From assembly GCA_039934875.1 (NCBI GenBank), contig JBDTLH010000190.1:1-10732 (forward strand): a stretch of 10,732 nt of DNA, written 5' to 3'. Position numbers and translations under genes: made by a program. Under the pieces are notes generated by a model. It saw nothing but the letters and a program-made list of their open reading frames with translations, was not told where the DNA came from and made no database searches. Shown piece by piece: positions 1-6,848 of this stretch (the first letter of the stretch is position 1; the number at the start of each line of letters is the position of its first letter). The DNA is from JBDTLH01 sp039934875 (GTDB taxonomy: Bacteria > Acidobacteriota > Terriglobia > Terriglobales > Acidobacteriaceae).

Positions 1-2654
1 GCGGCCAGCTTCATGCGCTGCGCTTCGCCTCCGCTCAGCGTGTTCGCGGATTGGCCCAGTCGCAGATAACCCAGGCCGACCTCTTCGAGAGTGCGCAGCT
101 TATCCTGAATCTTGGGTATGCCATGAAAGAACTGCAGCGCCTCGCGCACGGTAAGGTTAAGCGCATCGTGGATGCTCTTGCCCTTGTATTTCACATCCAG
201 CACGGAGGCCTTATAGCGGGTACCATGGCACTCTTCGCAGATGAGTTCGACGTCGGCCAGAAACTGCATCTCGACGGTCACCGTGCCGTCGCCTTCGCAG
301 GCTTCGCAGCGCCCGCCGGGAACGTTGAAGGAAAAGTGCCCCGGACTGAATCCGCGTTTTCTCCCTTCGGGCTGCGAGGCATAGAGTTCGCGGATGGAAT
401 CGAATGCTTTGATGTAGGTCACAGGGTTGGAGCGCGGAGTACGTCCTATAGGCGATTGATCTACCAGCACCACGTCTGTAATGTGCTGGTCGCCTTCGAG
501 GGACTTCAAGAGTCCGGCGCATGATCCGGCTTCAATCTCACCTTTGGCCTGGGAGAGCGCCCGGTAGAGCACATCGTGGACCAGCGTGCTCTTGCCGGAG
601 CCGGATACGCCGGTGATCGCGACCAGCAATCCCAAGGGAAATGAGACGTCGATCCCTTTGATGTTGTGGGAGCGCGCCCCGCGCAGCGTGATGCGCCGCG
701 CGTTGGGCTCGCGGCGACGGGCGGGAATCTGGATCGCGAGATGTCCGCCCAAATAGCGGCCCGTGAGGGAGGCGGGATCGGCGATGATCTCATCGTAATT
801 ACCGGCTGCAATCAGGTTGCCGCCGTGTTCACCCGCGCCCGGCCCCAGATCGAGGATATGGTCCGCGGCGCGCATCAGGTCGGGATCGTGTTCGACGACG
901 ATGATGGTGTTGCCCAGGTCGCGCAGTTCTTCGAGGATGTGGATGAGGCGGCCCGTGTCACGCGGATGCAATCCGATGGAAGGCTCATCGAGCACATAAA
1001 GCGCGCCGACCAGACGAGAGCCGAGCGAAGTCGCAAGTTGAATGCGTTGCGACTCCCCGCCAGAGAGGGTGGAGGAGAGGCGGTCGAGGGTGAGGTAGTC
1101 GAGGCCGACTTCATTCAAGAACTTGAGGCGATCGCGAACTTCCTCCAGTATTTTGTCGGCAATCTCCATTTCCGCCGTCGAGAGCTTGAGTTTATTGACG
1201 AAGGCCGCCGCCTCTTCCACGGTGAGCGCGGAGACCTCGCAGATGTTCTTGCCGGCAATGCGAACGGTGCGCGCTTCGGGGCGCAGACGCTGGCCGCGGC
1301 AGTCGGGGCACTGCGCATATCCGCGATAACGCGATAGAAATACGCGCACATGCAATTTGTATTTCTTGCGCTCGAGATACTCGAAGAAGCCGTGGATGCC
1401 AGCGAAGCGGCCCTCTCCGTTGAGCACTAGTTGCTGATGCTCCGGCGCCATCTCACACCACGGCTGGCTTACCGGCACCCCGCGCAGCTTCGCCCACTTC
1501 ATCAACTCGTTTTGATACGCCTTGTACTTGGGCTTGCTCCATGGGTCTATAGCGCCCTCTTCGAGCGAAAGCATGGGATCGGGGACCACGAGGTTGAAAT
1601 CGAAATCGAGGGTGTTGCCGAAGCCCTGGCACTTGGGGCAAGCTCCGTAAGGATTGTTGAAGGAAAACAGCCGCGGCTCCGGCTCTTCATAGCGGATGTG
1701 GCACTGCTTGCACTCGAAGCGTCCGGAGAAGCGCAGGCGCTGGGACTGGGGAGCGACGGTCTCGAAGATGATCTCATCGGCCTCGCGATACCCGATCTCG
1801 GCCGCATCCACAATGCGCGCTCGCGTGTCAGAGGAGGACGAGACCACAACGCGGTCCACCAGAATGCTCACGGGTTGGGTGAAGTCAATATCGAGCAGCG
1901 ATTCCGGTGTAGAGAACTCGAAAATGGTCCCATCCTGCAGGAGACGGCTGAAGCCGCGCTTGCGGAGTTCAAAGAGCTTGCCCCTGAGCAGTTGCGCCTG
2001 AGGGCCGCTGTTCTCGGCGCTACTCTCGTCCAGCTTCACCCTCCGGGCCACGCTCTTTTTTGCGCGCGTTGCAATCGTCTTTACGGCTGGCCCGTGATGC
2101 CCGAGCGGCTGCGGCACCAGCAGCGGAAATGTGACATTGAGCCGCGTGCCTTCGCCCAACGCGAGCACGGCGGCGGCGACCTCATCCACTGAATCGCGCT
2201 TGACTTCTGTGCCGCAGACCAGACAGAAGGTGTGCCCGATTCGGGCGAAGAGCAGGCGCAGATAATCGTAGATTTCAGTCGCGGTGGCGACGGTCGAGCG
2301 GGGGTTGCGCGTCGAGTTCTTTTGCCGGATGGCAATCGCCGGAGCGATGCCGTCGATCAAATCGACATCGGGCTTCTCAATGCGTTCGAGAAACTGCCGC
2401 GCATAAGCAGAGAGCGATTCGACATAACGCCGCTGCCCTTCGGCGTAGACGGTGTCGAAGGCGAGGGACGATTTGCCCGACCCGCTGACCCCGGTCACCA
2501 CGGTCAATTGGTTATGAGGGATGTCCACGTCGATGTTTTTCAAATTGTGGGTGCGTGCCCCACGGATGATGACCGCATCGTTCGCATTAAGCCCCGGCGG
2601 CGGAGTTGCGCACGGAGCCGCTGCACGCTCGTCAGCTTGTCGGGGCGTGAACAT
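1..2654 (-). CDS. uvrA: UvrA, excinuclease ABC subunit A (partial, C-terminus beyond left edge)
   Basis: UvrA is the ATPase that finds bulky DNA lesions and loads UvrB in nucleotide excision repair; it acts on DNA in the cytoplasm as a dimer. The frame is open from an ATG at 2654 to the window edge, about 884 codons. Visible in order: first Walker A GVSGSGKSS (residues 54-62), first zinc module with Cys315/Cys318 and Cys339/Cys342 flanking the RLFSFNNP stretch, first ABC signature LSGGESQR (530-537) followed by the Walker B run YVLDEPSIGLHPRD, second Walker A GVSGSGKST (682-690), second zinc module Cys783/Cys786 and Cys806/Cys809, and second signature LSGGEAQR (873-880) a few codons from the edge. 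The last Walker B and C-terminal tail are therefore outside the window. There is a short Pro-rich N-terminal extension and a basic insert near residues 180-223, so motifs lie about 40 residues later than in E. coli UvrA. The start has no good Shine-Dalgarno in front of it; AAAGGA lies 24 nt upstream. It is divergent from the TPR gene. Confidence 0.97.
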   Translation of the reverse strand, partial: MFTPRQADERAAAPCATPPPGLNANDAVIIRGARTHNLKNIDVDIPHNQLTVVTGVSGSGKSSLAFDTVYAEGQRRYVESLSAYARQFLERIEKPDVDLIDGIAPAIAIRQKNSTRNPRSTVATATEIYDYLRLLFARIGHTFCLVCGTEVKRDSVDEVAAAVLALGEGTRLNVTFPLLVPQPLGHHGPAVKTIATRAKKSVARRVKLDESSAENSGPQAQLLRGKLFELRKRGFSRLLQDGTIFEFSTPESLLDIDFTQPVSILVDRVVVSSSSDTRARIVDAAEIGYREADEIIFETVAPQSQRLRFSGRFECKQCHIRYEEPEPRLFSFNNPYGACPKCQGFGNTLDFDFNLVVPDPMLSLEEGAIDPWSKPKYKAYQNELMKWAKLRGVPVSQPWCEMAPEHQQLVLNGEGRFAGIHGFFEYLERKKYKLHVRVFLSRYRGYAQCPDCRGQRLRPEARTVRIAGKNICEVSALTVEEAAAFVNKLKLSTAEMEIADKILEEVRDRLKFLNEVGLDYLTLDRLSSTLSGGESQRIQLATSLGSRLVGALYVLDEPSIGLHPRDTGRLIHILEELRDLGNTIIVVEHDPDLMRAADHILDLGPGAGEHGGNLIAAGNYDEIIADPASLTGRYLGGHLAIQIPARRREPNARRITLRGARSHNIKGIDVSFPLGLLVAITGVSGSGKSTLVHDVLYRALSQAKGEIEAGSCAGLLKSLEGDQHITDVVLVDQSPIGRTPRSNPVTYIKAFDSIRELYASQPEGRKRGFSPGHFSFNVPGGRCEACEGDGTVTVEMQFLADVELICEECHGTRYKASVLDVKYKGKSIHDALNLTVREALQFFHGIPKIQDKLRTLEEVGLGYLRLGQSANTLSGGEAQRMKLA

Positions 2655-2678
2655 CGGGTTCTGGAGCGTAGAAGGCAA

Positions 2679-2690
2679 TCCTTTATTGTA
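2679..2690 (-). promoter_or_regulatory. possible uvrA -10 element and leader
   Basis: On the minus strand TACAAT (2685-2690, five of six matches to TATAAT) lies about 31 bp before the uvrA ATG and is followed by AAAGGA (2679-2684). No convincing -35 hexamer is present at 16-18 bp, and AAAGGA is too far from the ATG for normal spacing. It directly abuts an in-frame TTG at 2678, which is not a workable distance either. I call this a weak promoter candidate only. No LexA-type box of a known kind was found beside it. Confidence 0.25.
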
Positions 2691-2889
2691 CCGTTTCTGA
2701 AGAGCTGCTTCACGGAACGAGACTGGTTGGCGAAGCAATCAAGCATGCCCGAGAGACAAATTGCGAGTGGCTCCATGTAGATTTCGAGCCACACCTAGGC
2801 GACTTCTACTTCGGAGCTGGTGGATTTAAACCCATCAATGCCGGCCTCATATCTCTCCGGTGATCTTGTGACGAGCCCGCAACTGGTAA

Positions 2890-2911
2890 GGCGGCCTGTC
2901 GGTTCGCCGCC
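2890..2911. repeat. small GC-rich hairpin upstream of the TPR gene
   Basis: GGCGGC (2890-2895) and GCCGCC (2906-2911) are perfect inverted 6-mers separated by 10 nt. They lie in the otherwise featureless 2655-2945 gap between the divergent uvrA and TPR genes. There is no T-tract, so it is not a typical intrinsic terminator; it may be a leader hairpin or chance in GC-rich DNA. Confidence 0.25.
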
Positions 2912-2934
2912 CGTCCACTACCAACAAACAAAGG

Positions 2935-2963
2935 TTGGGGAGAATGTGTTGCCCTCCTATAAT
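2935..2963 (+). promoter_or_regulatory. TTGGGG-17-TATAAT promoter-like element overlapping the TPR gene start
   Basis: TTGGGG (2935-2940) is followed at exactly 17 nt by a perfect TATAAT (2958-2963). If used, transcription would begin near 2970, inside the coding region as called here. It would then require a leaderless start such as the TTG at 2973, just before the hydrophobic signal segment. GGGGAG (2937-2942) in the same place instead reads as a Shine-Dalgarno for the GTG/TTG at 2946/2949. The two readings exclude each other; I favour the ribosome-binding reading. Confidence 0.25.
2937..2942 (+). promoter_or_regulatory. Shine-Dalgarno GGGGAG for the TPR gene
   Basis: GGGGAG lies 3 nt before an in-frame GTG (2946) and 6 nt before an in-frame TTG (2949). 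No comparable purine box precedes the longer in-frame starts at 2820 (GTG) or 2838 (ATG). A start here also puts the hydrophobic signal segment close to the N-terminus, which decides the start. Confidence 0.5.
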
Positions 2964-4547
2964 CAAAGCATCTTGCATCCCTTTCTACTCAGCCTCGTTC
3001 TGTTTATCACGCTGCCTCTTCTCGCCATAGCGCAGAGCACGCAGCCGATTCCGGGTTCCGCCGCCGACCACCGCGCAGGCCAGCTACTGCTGGTGCTTCC
3101 CTTTGAGAACAAGTCCACCGCGCCCGGGCTGGAATGGATCGGCGAATCCTTTCCCGAGGTGCTCAATCAGCGCATGGCCGAGCCGTCGCTCTTTATCATC
3201 AGCCGCGAAGACCGCATTTTCGCGCTCGATCGCATGGGAATTCCACCAGCCACCAATCCGTCGCGCGCGACTGTCTTCACCGTCGCCCAGGCGATGGACG
3301 TGGATTACGTTATCGTGGGCAGCTACAACTACGACGGGCGCAGCTTTTCGGCCGGCGCGCAAGTGCTCGACATGAAGGGCCTGCACCTCTCGAATGCGGT
3401 AACGGAATCGGGACCGCTCACAGATCTGATCAGCATTCAGACGGCGCTGGCTTTCGATCTGCTGAGCGAGTTGCCAGTGGGGCAGCTTCCCCCGCGCAAC
3501 CAATTTATCGCGAACCAGCCGCAGGTCCGCCTGGATGCGCTGGAAAACTACGTTCGCGGGGTGATTGCGAACTCGCAGCCGGACAAGGTCCGGCGCTTCA
3601 AAGAGGCAGTGCGCATATCCCCCGATTACGATTATGCCAAGCTGCAACTCGCGCGCAGTTATTTTCAAGGGCGGGATTATGAACAGGCGGCGGCCTGGTT
3701 CTCCAAGCTGCCACGCAGCTCTCCCCTGGCGCTGGAGGCGAATTTCTTCTACGGGATATGTGAGTACCAGCTCGGCGACATGGGTAAATCGGAAGAGGCG
3801 TTTCGATTCGTCGCCCATCGCATGCCGCTGACCGAAGTGGAGAATAATCTGGGCGTCGTCACCGTGCGCACCGATCGCGCCGCCGCGGCCGAGCTATTCC
3901 GTCGGGCGGTCCAGGCCGATGCTCGCGACGCCGATTACCGGTTTAACTATGCGGTGGCGCTATCCCAGACCGGAGACTTCGCGGAAGCCATGCGCCAGGC
4001 GAAGGAGGCGATGGCGCTGCGCCCCGGTGATGCGGAAGCCCGCGCCTTGCTTGATCAGTTGGGCCATCCCCCCGCCGCAACATTGCCGGTTGCGGCCGCC
4101 GCGCCAGCTCCTCAGCCGGATAAGAACTTGCCGCCGCAGGCTGCCGCAGCGCGCACATTCTTCCCGCGGCTCAAGCGCAACTACGACGAGACTGCCTTCC
4201 GCCAGGCAGAGCTGGAGATGCACAACGTCGAAGAGATGGCGCTCGCCGGAAAGGGCCCGGTGCGCCACGCCCAATCGCACATTGACCGCGGCAATGAGAT
4301 GCTGGCGCATGGATTTCTTCCCGAAGCCGAAGCTGAGTTCCGGGAGGCCGTCACCCTCGACCCGCGCCTGGCGGCCGCGCACCTGGGGCTGGCGAGGATC
4401 GGGCTGAAGAAGAAGGATGTGGCAACCGCCGGGGCTGAGGCGGACCGGGCACTGGCGATTGATCCAGGGAGTGCCGAGGCGCGGAAGCTCAAGCAGGAGA
4501 TCAGTGCGAAGCCAACGGGCAAGGAGGCGGGCAGCGGGTCGCGCTAA
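2946..4547 (+). CDS. Exported TolB-like / tetratricopeptide-repeat protein
   Basis: From the GTG at 2946 the product is 533 aa. A hydrophobic segment (about 10-29) ends in AIA before Gln30-Ser31, a typical signal peptidase I site, so the mature protein should be periplasmic or anchored in the envelope. Residues 46-175 resemble the TolB N-terminal-like domain found in many TPR and cyclase-type proteins: the strand LLLVLPFENKS, then GLEWIGESFPEVLNQRM, then a sensing-type strand DYVIVGSYNYDG. Residues 213-373 form about four degenerate TPR helices (signatures AKLQLARSYFQGRDYEQAAAW, NYAVALSQTGDFAEAMRQA). A Pro/Ala linker (about 375-402) leads to a second TPR block (441-515, ending RALAIDPGSAEARKL) and a basic tail. 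TPRs are protein-binding scaffolds; partner and role are unknown. The NfeD-protease gene starts 39 nt downstream on the same strand, so co-transcription and an envelope protein-quality role are inferred. Longer in-frame starts exist at 2820 and 2838. Confidence 0.85.
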   Translation: MLPSYNQSILHPFLLSLVLFITLPLLAIAQSTQPIPGSAADHRAGQLLLVLPFENKSTAPGLEWIGESFPEVLNQRMAEPSLFIISREDRIFALDRMGIPPATNPSRATVFTVAQAMDVDYVIVGSYNYDGRSFSAGAQVLDMKGLHLSNAVTESGPLTDLISIQTALAFDLLSELPVGQLPPRNQFIANQPQVRLDALENYVRGVIANSQPDKVRRFKEAVRISPDYDYAKLQLARSYFQGRDYEQAAAWFSKLPRSSPLALEANFFYGICEYQLGDMGKSEEAFRFVAHRMPLTEVENNLGVVTVRTDRAAAAELFRRAVQADARDADYRFNYAVALSQTGDFAEAMRQAKEAMALRPGDAEARALLDQLGHPPAATLPVAAAAPAPQPDKNLPPQAAAARTFFPRLKRNYDETAFRQAELEMHNVEEMALAGKGPVRHAQSHIDRGNEMLAHGFLPEAEAEFREAVTLDPRLAAAHLGLARIGLKKKDVATAGAEADRALAIDPGSAEARKLKQEISAKPTGKEAGSGSR

Positions 4548-4586
4548 TTCCGCGACAAATCGTCCCGTTTGTCCGACAATAGCGGT

Positions 4587-5870
4587 ATGGGCAGGGCAGT
4601 CAAATCCGTTCTGTTATTTCTCGCTCTGCTCGGCCTGAGCAATGCACCGGCCGGCGCTGACGTGGTCAAAATCACGGTAAAAGACACCATCCAGCCGGTC
4701 TCCGCCGAATACATTGGACGCGCCATCGATCGAGCCGCAGCCAGCAACGCGTCGGCGGTGCTGATTCAACTGGAGACGCCCGGAGGCACGCTCGATGCGA
4801 CGCGCGATATTGTCTCCCGGATCACCACCTCCAAAGCGCCGGTGATCGTCTTTGTGTCGCCGGCGGGCAGCCGCGCGGCTTCTGCGGGGTTTTTCATCCT
4901 CGAATCCGCGGATGTGGCGGCTATGGCGCCGGGCACCAACACGGGCGCGGCGCATCCGGTAGCGGGCAACGGGGCGCCCATCGATCCGGTCATGAGCGAA
5001 AAGATCGCCAACGACGCGGCGGCATTCATGCGCTCCTACCTGACCCGGCGCGGGCGCAATGCGACGCTTGCGGAGACGGCGGTGCGCAAGTCCGTAGCGT
5101 GGTCGGACCAGGAGGCGCTGGACCAGCACCTGATTGACGTGATTGCGAAAGATGACGCCGACCTGATGCATCAGCTCGATGGCCGCACCATTACCCGCTT
5201 CGACGGCAGCAAGCAGACGTTGCATCTCGCGGGCCAGAAAATCGTGCCGCTGGAGATGACCACGCGGTTGCGCACGCTCGACTGGCTGATGGACCCCAAC
5301 ATCTCTTACATTCTGCTCACCATCGGATTGCTCTGCATTTACGTGGAGTTCAATCATCCGGGTGCGATTCTGCCGGGAGTGATCGGGTTTGTCGCCGTGG
5401 CGCTTGCGATATTCGCGATGAACCTGTTACCCATTCGCTTCGCCGCGCTGGGGCTTGTACTTGCCGCCTTCGTTCTGTTCGCGCTGGAGGCTAAATTCGT
5501 CTCCCATGGAGTGCTGACCACCGGCGGTATTCTGCTGCTGGTAGTCGGCGGATTGCTGCTGATTGATGGGCCCATCCCCGAGATGCGTGTGAAGCTGATC
5601 ACCGCGCTCGGGGTCGCCATCCCGCTGGGACTGATCACCGCATTCCTCATGTCAATTGCCTATCGCGCGCGGCGCAACAAAGTGAGTACTGGCGTGGAAG
5701 GACTGATCGGGGAGATCGGCACCGTGAGATCGCCCCTGCTGCCGCGCGGCAAAGTATTTGTGCACGGCTCGCTGTGGGATGCGGTGGCGCCCGCGCCGCT
5801 GCCAGAGGGATCCCAGGTGCGGGTGACTGACGTGGATGGATTGCTATTGAAGGTGGAGCAGCAGAGCTAG
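4587..5870 (+). CDS. NfeD-family membrane-bound serine protease (ClpP-class, long form)
   Basis: A 427-aa product from the ATG at 4587. A signal-like hydrophobic segment (7-24) ends at AGA before Asp25. Residues 26-200 are a ClpP/crotonase-fold protease domain of the NfeD1b type: LETPGGTLDATRDIV, the oxyanion-side SPAG (91-94), Ser99 in RAASAGFF, APGTNTGAAHPV, and Lys139 in SEKIAND. In the archaeal homologue PH1510 the catalytic dyad is Ser97/Lys138, so spacing and context match an active Ser-Lys protease. Residues 238-360 hold four to five membrane segments, and 367-427 form the C-terminal OB-fold NfeD domain (GLIGEIGTV, GKVFVHGSLWDA). The family cleaves the hydrophobic C-terminus of its slipin partner; a slipin lies at 8887-9666 but is not adjacent. 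An in-frame TTG at 4569 is a less likely start, and neither has a clear Shine-Dalgarno. It converges with the PIN toxin gene across 31 nt that hold no terminator. Confidence 0.93.
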   Translation: MGRAVKSVLLFLALLGLSNAPAGADVVKITVKDTIQPVSAEYIGRAIDRAAASNASAVLIQLETPGGTLDATRDIVSRITTSKAPVIVFVSPAGSRAASAGFFILESADVAAMAPGTNTGAAHPVAGNGAPIDPVMSEKIANDAAAFMRSYLTRRGRNATLAETAVRKSVAWSDQEALDQHLIDVIAKDDADLMHQLDGRTITRFDGSKQTLHLAGQKIVPLEMTTRLRTLDWLMDPNISYILLTIGLLCIYVEFNHPGAILPGVIGFVAVALAIFAMNLLPIRFAALGLVLAAFVLFALEAKFVSHGVLTTGGILLLVVGGLLLIDGPIPEMRVKLITALGVAIPLGLITAFLMSIAYRARRNKVSTGVEGLIGEIGTVRSPLLPRGKVFVHGSLWDAVAPAPLPEGSQVRVTDVDGLLLKVEQQS

Positions 5871-5901
5871 GGTTCTGCGATCTCTGTGGTTCTTCGCTCG
5901 G

Positions 5902-6282
5902 TCACCAAACTGTTCTGGGATAATGCTTTCCTATCTCTTCATCCGCAGAGACCAGAAACGCGAGCCCGTTGGACTTTGCCTGCGCCACGATAATCCGGTC
6001 GAACGGATCACGGGTCCATTTCTCGTCCAGCACTACGCTCGCGATCAGGGGGAAGGAGAGATCGCAAACGCGGACCCCTATTTCGTTTTCGATTTTCAAT
6101 TGTATGTCCCGCGAGGGCAGTTTGAGCCGGTTTACTTCATAGAGATATTCCAGCTCAATGAGCACCATCGGAGAAATCAGGAGATCGGCTTCCTCCAGAA
6201 CCACTTGGGCCTTGGAGCTGATGCGTGTTATGTCGCCTTGAGCCAACCACACGACCACATTTGTATCCAGGTAGGCGATCAC
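5902..6282 (-). CDS. vapC: PIN-domain toxin, VapC family RNase
   Basis: VapC toxins are Mg2+-dependent PIN-fold ribonucleases that cut tRNA or rRNA and are held inactive by a co-encoded antitoxin. The 126-aa product starts MIAYLDTNVVVWL and shows the PIN acidic set: Asp6 (YLDTN), Glu43 (VLIELEYL), Asp92 and Asp95 (TRDPFDRIIVAQA), and Asp114 (VSADEEI). The length is normal. I chose the GTG at 6282 because it overlaps the antitoxin stop as GTGA, the usual translational-coupling arrangement, and because PIN proteins normally begin within a few residues of the LDTN strand. An ATG at 6306 would add eight residues and overlap the antitoxin by 28 nt. All catalytic acids are present, so the toxin looks active. 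Confidence 0.92.
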   Translation of the reverse strand: MIAYLDTNVVVWLAQGDITRISSKAQVVLEEADLLISPMVLIELEYLYEVNRLKLPSRDIQLKIENEIGVRVCDLSFPLIASVVLDEKWTRDPFDRIIVAQAKSNGLAFLVSADEEIGKHYPRTVW

Positions 6283-6527
6283 AGGGTGGACCAGTCGCTC
6301 TCCCAAGCGCGTTGCATCTCTTCCTGTAAAGACGAGCCGTGAAGTTCGGTCGATTCGGAATTGATGACTTCAAGCGGCGTGATGCGACTGAGACGGCTGC
6401 TGGGCCGGCGGTCGGGGGCAATCTTAAACCGGCGCCCCTTATGGGTGACCCAAATCTCGCTACCATTCAAAGCCTGATTTACCAGGTCGAAAATATCCTT
6501 GCGGAACTTAGTGATCGATACTTCCAT
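6279..6527 (-). CDS. Phd/YefM-type antitoxin paired with the PIN toxin
   Basis: An 82-aa protein whose first half fits the Phd/YefM DNA-binding fold: MEVSITKFRKDIFDLVNQAL, then GSEIWVTHKGRRFKIAP (residues 22-38), the conserved Thr-His-Lys-Gly beta turn. The Ser/Glu-rich second half, ending in an amphipathic QEEMQRAWESDW helix, would wrap the PIN toxin. Antitoxins of this kind repress their own operon, with the toxin as co-repressor. The gene begins 14 bp from a perfect 11-bp inverted repeat that likely serves as operator, and it ends in a GTGA overlap with the toxin. The pairing of a Phd-type antitoxin with a VapC-type toxin is a known combination. The ribosome-binding site is weak. Confidence 0.88.
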   Translation of the reverse strand: MEVSITKFRKDIFDLVNQALNGSEIWVTHKGRRFKIAPDRRPSSRLSRITPLEVINSESTELHGSSLQEEMQRAWESDWSTL

Positions 6528-6540
6528 GAATCCATCTTAT

Positions 6541-6570
6541 CATAGCGTACACATACAAATGTACGCTATG
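6541..6570. promoter_or_regulatory. palindromic operator of the antitoxin-toxin operon
   Basis: CATAGCGTACA (6541-6551) and TGTACGCTATG (6560-6570) are perfect 11-bp inverted arms around the 8-nt spacer CATACAAA. A third half-copy, TGTACGC, starts at 6569. The palindrome begins 14 bp before the antitoxin ATG and overlaps a -10-like TATGAT on the minus strand (6539-6544). Position and symmetry are what is expected of a Phd/VapB autoregulatory operator. Binding is inferred. Confidence 0.65.
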
Positions 6571-6616
6571 TACGCAAGGAAACTCTGATTAGCTAACCAG
6601 TACCCCAGCGGCTAAA

Positions 6617-6735
6617 CAGGCTGCGGAAAAAGTCAGGATTCTGGCCCCAAGGCCTAAAGGCCCTACTGATTGTGAACGACTTATCCCCGGCATAAATGCC
6701 GGGGTCTACCCAAAATCGACTTTTTCCGCAAGCTG
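6617..6735. repeat. inner inverted repeat of the MITE-like element
   Basis: CAGGCTGCGGAAAAAGTC (6617-6634) pairs with GACTTTTTCCGCAAGCTG (6718-6735) at 16 of 18 positions, including 13 consecutive ones. The 83-nt interior holds the palindromes GGCCTAAAGGCC (6651-6662) and the CCCCGGCAT hairpin (6685-6704). Read as RNA this gives a long stem capped by two small hairpins. The pattern resembles dispersed intergenic repeats; copy number elsewhere cannot be judged here. Confidence 0.6.
6685..6704. repeat. perfect GC-rich hairpin inside the element
   Basis: CCCCGGCAT and ATGCCGGGG form perfect 9-bp arms around AA. It shares a TAAA centre with the smaller GGCCTAAAGGCC palindrome 22 bp to its left. 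No T-run follows on either strand, so it is not a canonical intrinsic terminator. Confidence 0.6.
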
Positions 6736-6848
6736 TAAAAGCCGTCCCTGATCTTTTGACTTATCCAAAACATTCGAAGCAAATAGTTAATCAGAGTCTC
6801 GCTAGTATTCGGGAGCCAAGCTGCGGATTTTTTTGCTCAGCCAGATAT

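Larger units (their letters stand above)
6582..6797. mobile_element. MITE-like non-coding element with nested inverted repeats
   Basis: This 216-bp segment is bounded by inverted ends ACTCTGATTAGCTA (6582-6595) and TAGTTAATCAGAGT (6784-6797), which match at 13 of 14 positions. Inside lie a second imperfect inverted pair (6617-6634 and 6718-6735) and two palindromes centred on TAAA. It encodes no plausible protein and no transposase. I see no clear target-site duplication in the flanks, so insertion by transposition is not proved. It fills most of the 6528-6848 gap between the antitoxin gene and the MFS transporter. It could instead be a structured RNA or a bidirectional terminator-like repeat family. 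Confidence 0.45.

Noticed and set aside
2649..2661. GAAC-ATCGG-GTTC at the uvrA start, a possible SOS (LexA) box
   Set aside because: The spacer is 5 nt rather than the 4 of the Gram-positive box, it overlaps the start codon, and no second copy is nearby.
51..2780. Several long plus-strand open frames (51-524, 666-1337, 1431-2192, 2232-2780)
   Set aside because: They are antisense to the continuous uvrA frame, arise from GC-rich codon use, and encode no recognisable domain.
3084..3818. 244-codon minus-strand open frame
   Set aside because: It lies wholly antisense to the TPR gene, has no ribosome site or recognisable motif, and mirrors the TPR codon pattern.
4614..5357. 247-codon minus-strand open frame
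   Set aside because: It is antisense to the NfeD protease domain and Arg/His-rich in the manner of shadow frames.
5871..5901. Terminator between the convergent NfeD and toxin genes
   Set aside because: The 31-nt gap has no stem with a T-tract on either strand.
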